Shown: one piece after another, positions 6,156-7,251 of the stretch
Layout: every line of letters begins with the position of its first letter
Position numbering within the stretch: the first letter of the stretch is position 1
NCBI GenBank assembly: GCA_900545865.1
Contig: URAN01000088.1
Span: 1-7,251, forward strand
Direction: 5' to 3'
Length of the DNA stretch: 7,251 bases
DNA from: an uncultured Eubacteriales bacterium
GTDB taxonomy: Bacteria; Bacillota; Clostridia; Monoglobales; Monoglobaceae
Notes under the pieces: model-generated
What the model was told of the DNA's origin: nothing
The model's database searches: none
Seen by the model: the letters and a program-made list of their open reading frames with translations, nothing else
Program-made: the position numbers and the translations under genes

Positions 6156-7196
6156 TTGGAAGAACTTAAATGGTATAATGTGCCGAACGAAAACCTTGAT
6201 ACTTATGGTTTTGACGATGGGAGCGGCGGGATTTCCACCCGTATTCCGAGCGCTGTAACAAAAAACTTCGACAAGCCGTTGGCAGATTCCGCTCTCTTTT
6301 CCGCAGGAGGACGCATAAGATTCAGCACAAACTCAAAACACATAGGTTTAAAAGTGACTTACGGATTTAAAGTCGATAACGGTGTTGCCTGCACTATGCA
6401 TGTTTGCCGCGGCTTTGTGCTTTATAAAAACGAAGGCGACATCGACATACCTGTACATATTTTTTGCCCGCCGGCAGATAACACAGATGACGAATATTGC
6501 GATACCAAGGAAATTATTAAAAACGACGAAACGTATAATTACACCTTAATTTTTCCGTGCCTTACACAAGTTCTGTCCTGTCAAATCGGAATCGATAAAG
6601 ATGCCGACCTAAAAGAAGGAAAAAAATACATAAACAAAAAACCGATAATCTTCTACGGTTCATCAATAACTCACGGATTAGCCGCATCGAATTCGGGAAA
6701 TATATACGAACAGTTTATTTCAAGAAAATATAACGTTGACTATGTTAATCTCGGTTTCGCCGGAAACGCAAAGGGTGAGACGAGTATGGCGGAATATATC
6801 TCAAAAAGGGAAATGTGTGCATTTGTATGCGATTATGACCATAACGCCCCGGACGCCGAGCATTTAAAGAAAACGTATCCAGTACTTTATGAAACAATAA
6901 GGAAAAATCACCCCGTCATACCGTATATAGTAATATCAAAACCCGATTATTTGTCACTCAACAAAGCCGAGCAAGCGTCAAACGAAGAAAGGCGTAGCTT
7001 TATCGAAGAATTTTATAAATCGCACAGGCTTGATGGCGATGAAAACATATATTTTATAGACGGCTCAACATTTTTTCCAGAGCAATATAATTTATGCTGT
7101 ACGGCAGACTTATGTCATCCCAACGACCTTGGATTTTCATATATGTCAGAGATAATCGGCAAAGTTCTCGCCGATGCATTGGGTTTAAAAAATTAG
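6156..7196 (+). CDS. SGNH/GDSL-family hydrolase (probable carbohydrate esterase) with N-terminal beta-sandwich domain
   Basis: Numbered from the TTG at 6156 (346 residues), the first 155 or so residues form a beta-rich domain like the GxDLY-type N-terminal domain (CRGFVLYKNEG, about 84-94). The rest is an SGNH alpha/beta hydrolase. Block I is YGSSITHG (167-174) with nucleophile Ser170 and Ser in place of the usual Asp. Block III is GFAGNAKGE (200-208) with oxyanion Gly203/Asn204. Block V is DLCHPNDLGF (318-327) with Asp318 and His321. DYDHNAP (226-232) is a further family motif. There is no signal peptide. Domain order resembles CE2-type acetyl esterases, so removing acetyl groups from imported manno-oligosaccharides is plausible, inferred from context only. 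Start choice: AAGGA at 6141-6145 is nearly touching the in-frame GTG at 6147 but well spaced for the TTG at 6156; if the GTG is used, the protein gains three residues. The gene is divergent from the glycosidase operon. Confidence 0.88.
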   Translation: MEELKWYNVPNENLDTYGFDDGSGGISTRIPSAVTKNFDKPLADSALFSAGGRIRFSTNSKHIGLKVTYGFKVDNGVACTMHVCRGFVLYKNEGDIDIPVHIFCPPADNTDDEYCDTKEIIKNDETYNYTLIFPCLTQVLSCQIGIDKDADLKEGKKYINKKPIIFYGSSITHGLAASNSGNIYEQFISRKYNVDYVNLGFAGNAKGETSMAEYISKREMCAFVCDYDHNAPDAEHLKKTYPVLYETIRKNHPVIPYIVISKPDYLSLNKAEQASNEERRSFIEEFYKSHRLDGDENIYFIDGSTFFPEQYNLCCTADLCHPNDLGFSYMSEIIGKVLADALGLKN

Positions 7197-7199
7197 GCA

Positions 7200-7251
7200 A
7201 TCGAGTAGAGGCTAACTCTTAATGAGCTTCGCCCCTCTCACACCACCGTGC
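7200..7251 (-). ncRNA. 3' end of a group II intron (end of domain V and domain VI), running off the right edge
   Basis: Read on the minus strand, the segment begins with GCACGGTGGT, which fits the 3' arm of a domain V hairpin in a common Firmicutes group II intron type. A domain VI-like hairpin follows: outer stem AGAGG (7238-7234) with CCTCT (7211-7207), inner stem AGCTC (7228-7224) with GAGTT (7218-7214), loop 7223-7219. An unpaired A at 7206 lies 7 nt before the inferred 3' splice end ...CTCGAT at 7200, the usual branch-point distance. The remainder, including any reverse transcriptase, is outside the window. The stems and the A are visible; the domain V match is recalled from memory and only half is present. 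Confidence 0.6.

Noticed and set aside
1..7251. CRISPR array, tRNA or rRNA genes, complete transposase
   Set aside because: No regularly spaced direct repeats, cloverleaf sequences, rRNA signatures or transposase motifs were seen on either strand.

Overview
The window looks like an accessory glycan-utilisation locus from a gut-type Firmicute (Clostridia, Lachnospiraceae/Oscillospiraceae-like). The basis is AAGGAG-type ribosome binding sites, AT-rich intergenic DNA with extended -10 promoters, glycosidases without signal peptides, and closest resemblance in recognisable motifs to clostridial mannose-glycan enzymes. The exact taxon cannot be read from the sequence.

Layout. Positions 1-5746 hold a tight leftward (minus-strand) operon, in transcription order: a beta-lactamase-fold serine hydrolase (5746-4322), a GH92-type alpha-mannosidase (4317-2371), a six-hairpin (alpha/alpha)6 glycosidase (2374-974, overlapping its predecessor by 4 nt as ATGA), and a GH130 subfamily-1 mannosylglucose phosphorylase (955 to the window edge, 3' part missing). 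Positions 5747-6155 are a non-coding divergent intergenic region. It contains a 219-bp element bounded by 25-bp perfect inverted repeats, and an extended -10 promoter lies just outside each end. Positions 6156-7196 encode a rightward SGNH/GDSL esterase. From about 7200 to the right edge, the minus strand carries what looks like the 3' end (end of domain V plus domain VI) of a group II intron.

How the genes work together (inference). None of the proteins with a visible N-terminus has a signal peptide, so imported oligosaccharides would be processed in the cytoplasm. The two serine esterase-type enzymes could remove acyl groups, GH92 would trim terminal alpha-mannose, the six-hairpin enzyme would remove a further, unidentified sugar, and GH130 would phosphorolyse Man-beta-1,4-Glc to Man-1-phosphate and glucose. 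No transporter, epimerase or regulator gene lies in the window.

The most interesting features are the symmetric arrangement of the inverted-repeat element with two outward promoters, the intron end placed immediately after the SGNH stop codon, and the unusual coupling of an alpha-mannosidase and an unassigned six-hairpin glycosidase to a mannosylglucose phosphorylase.
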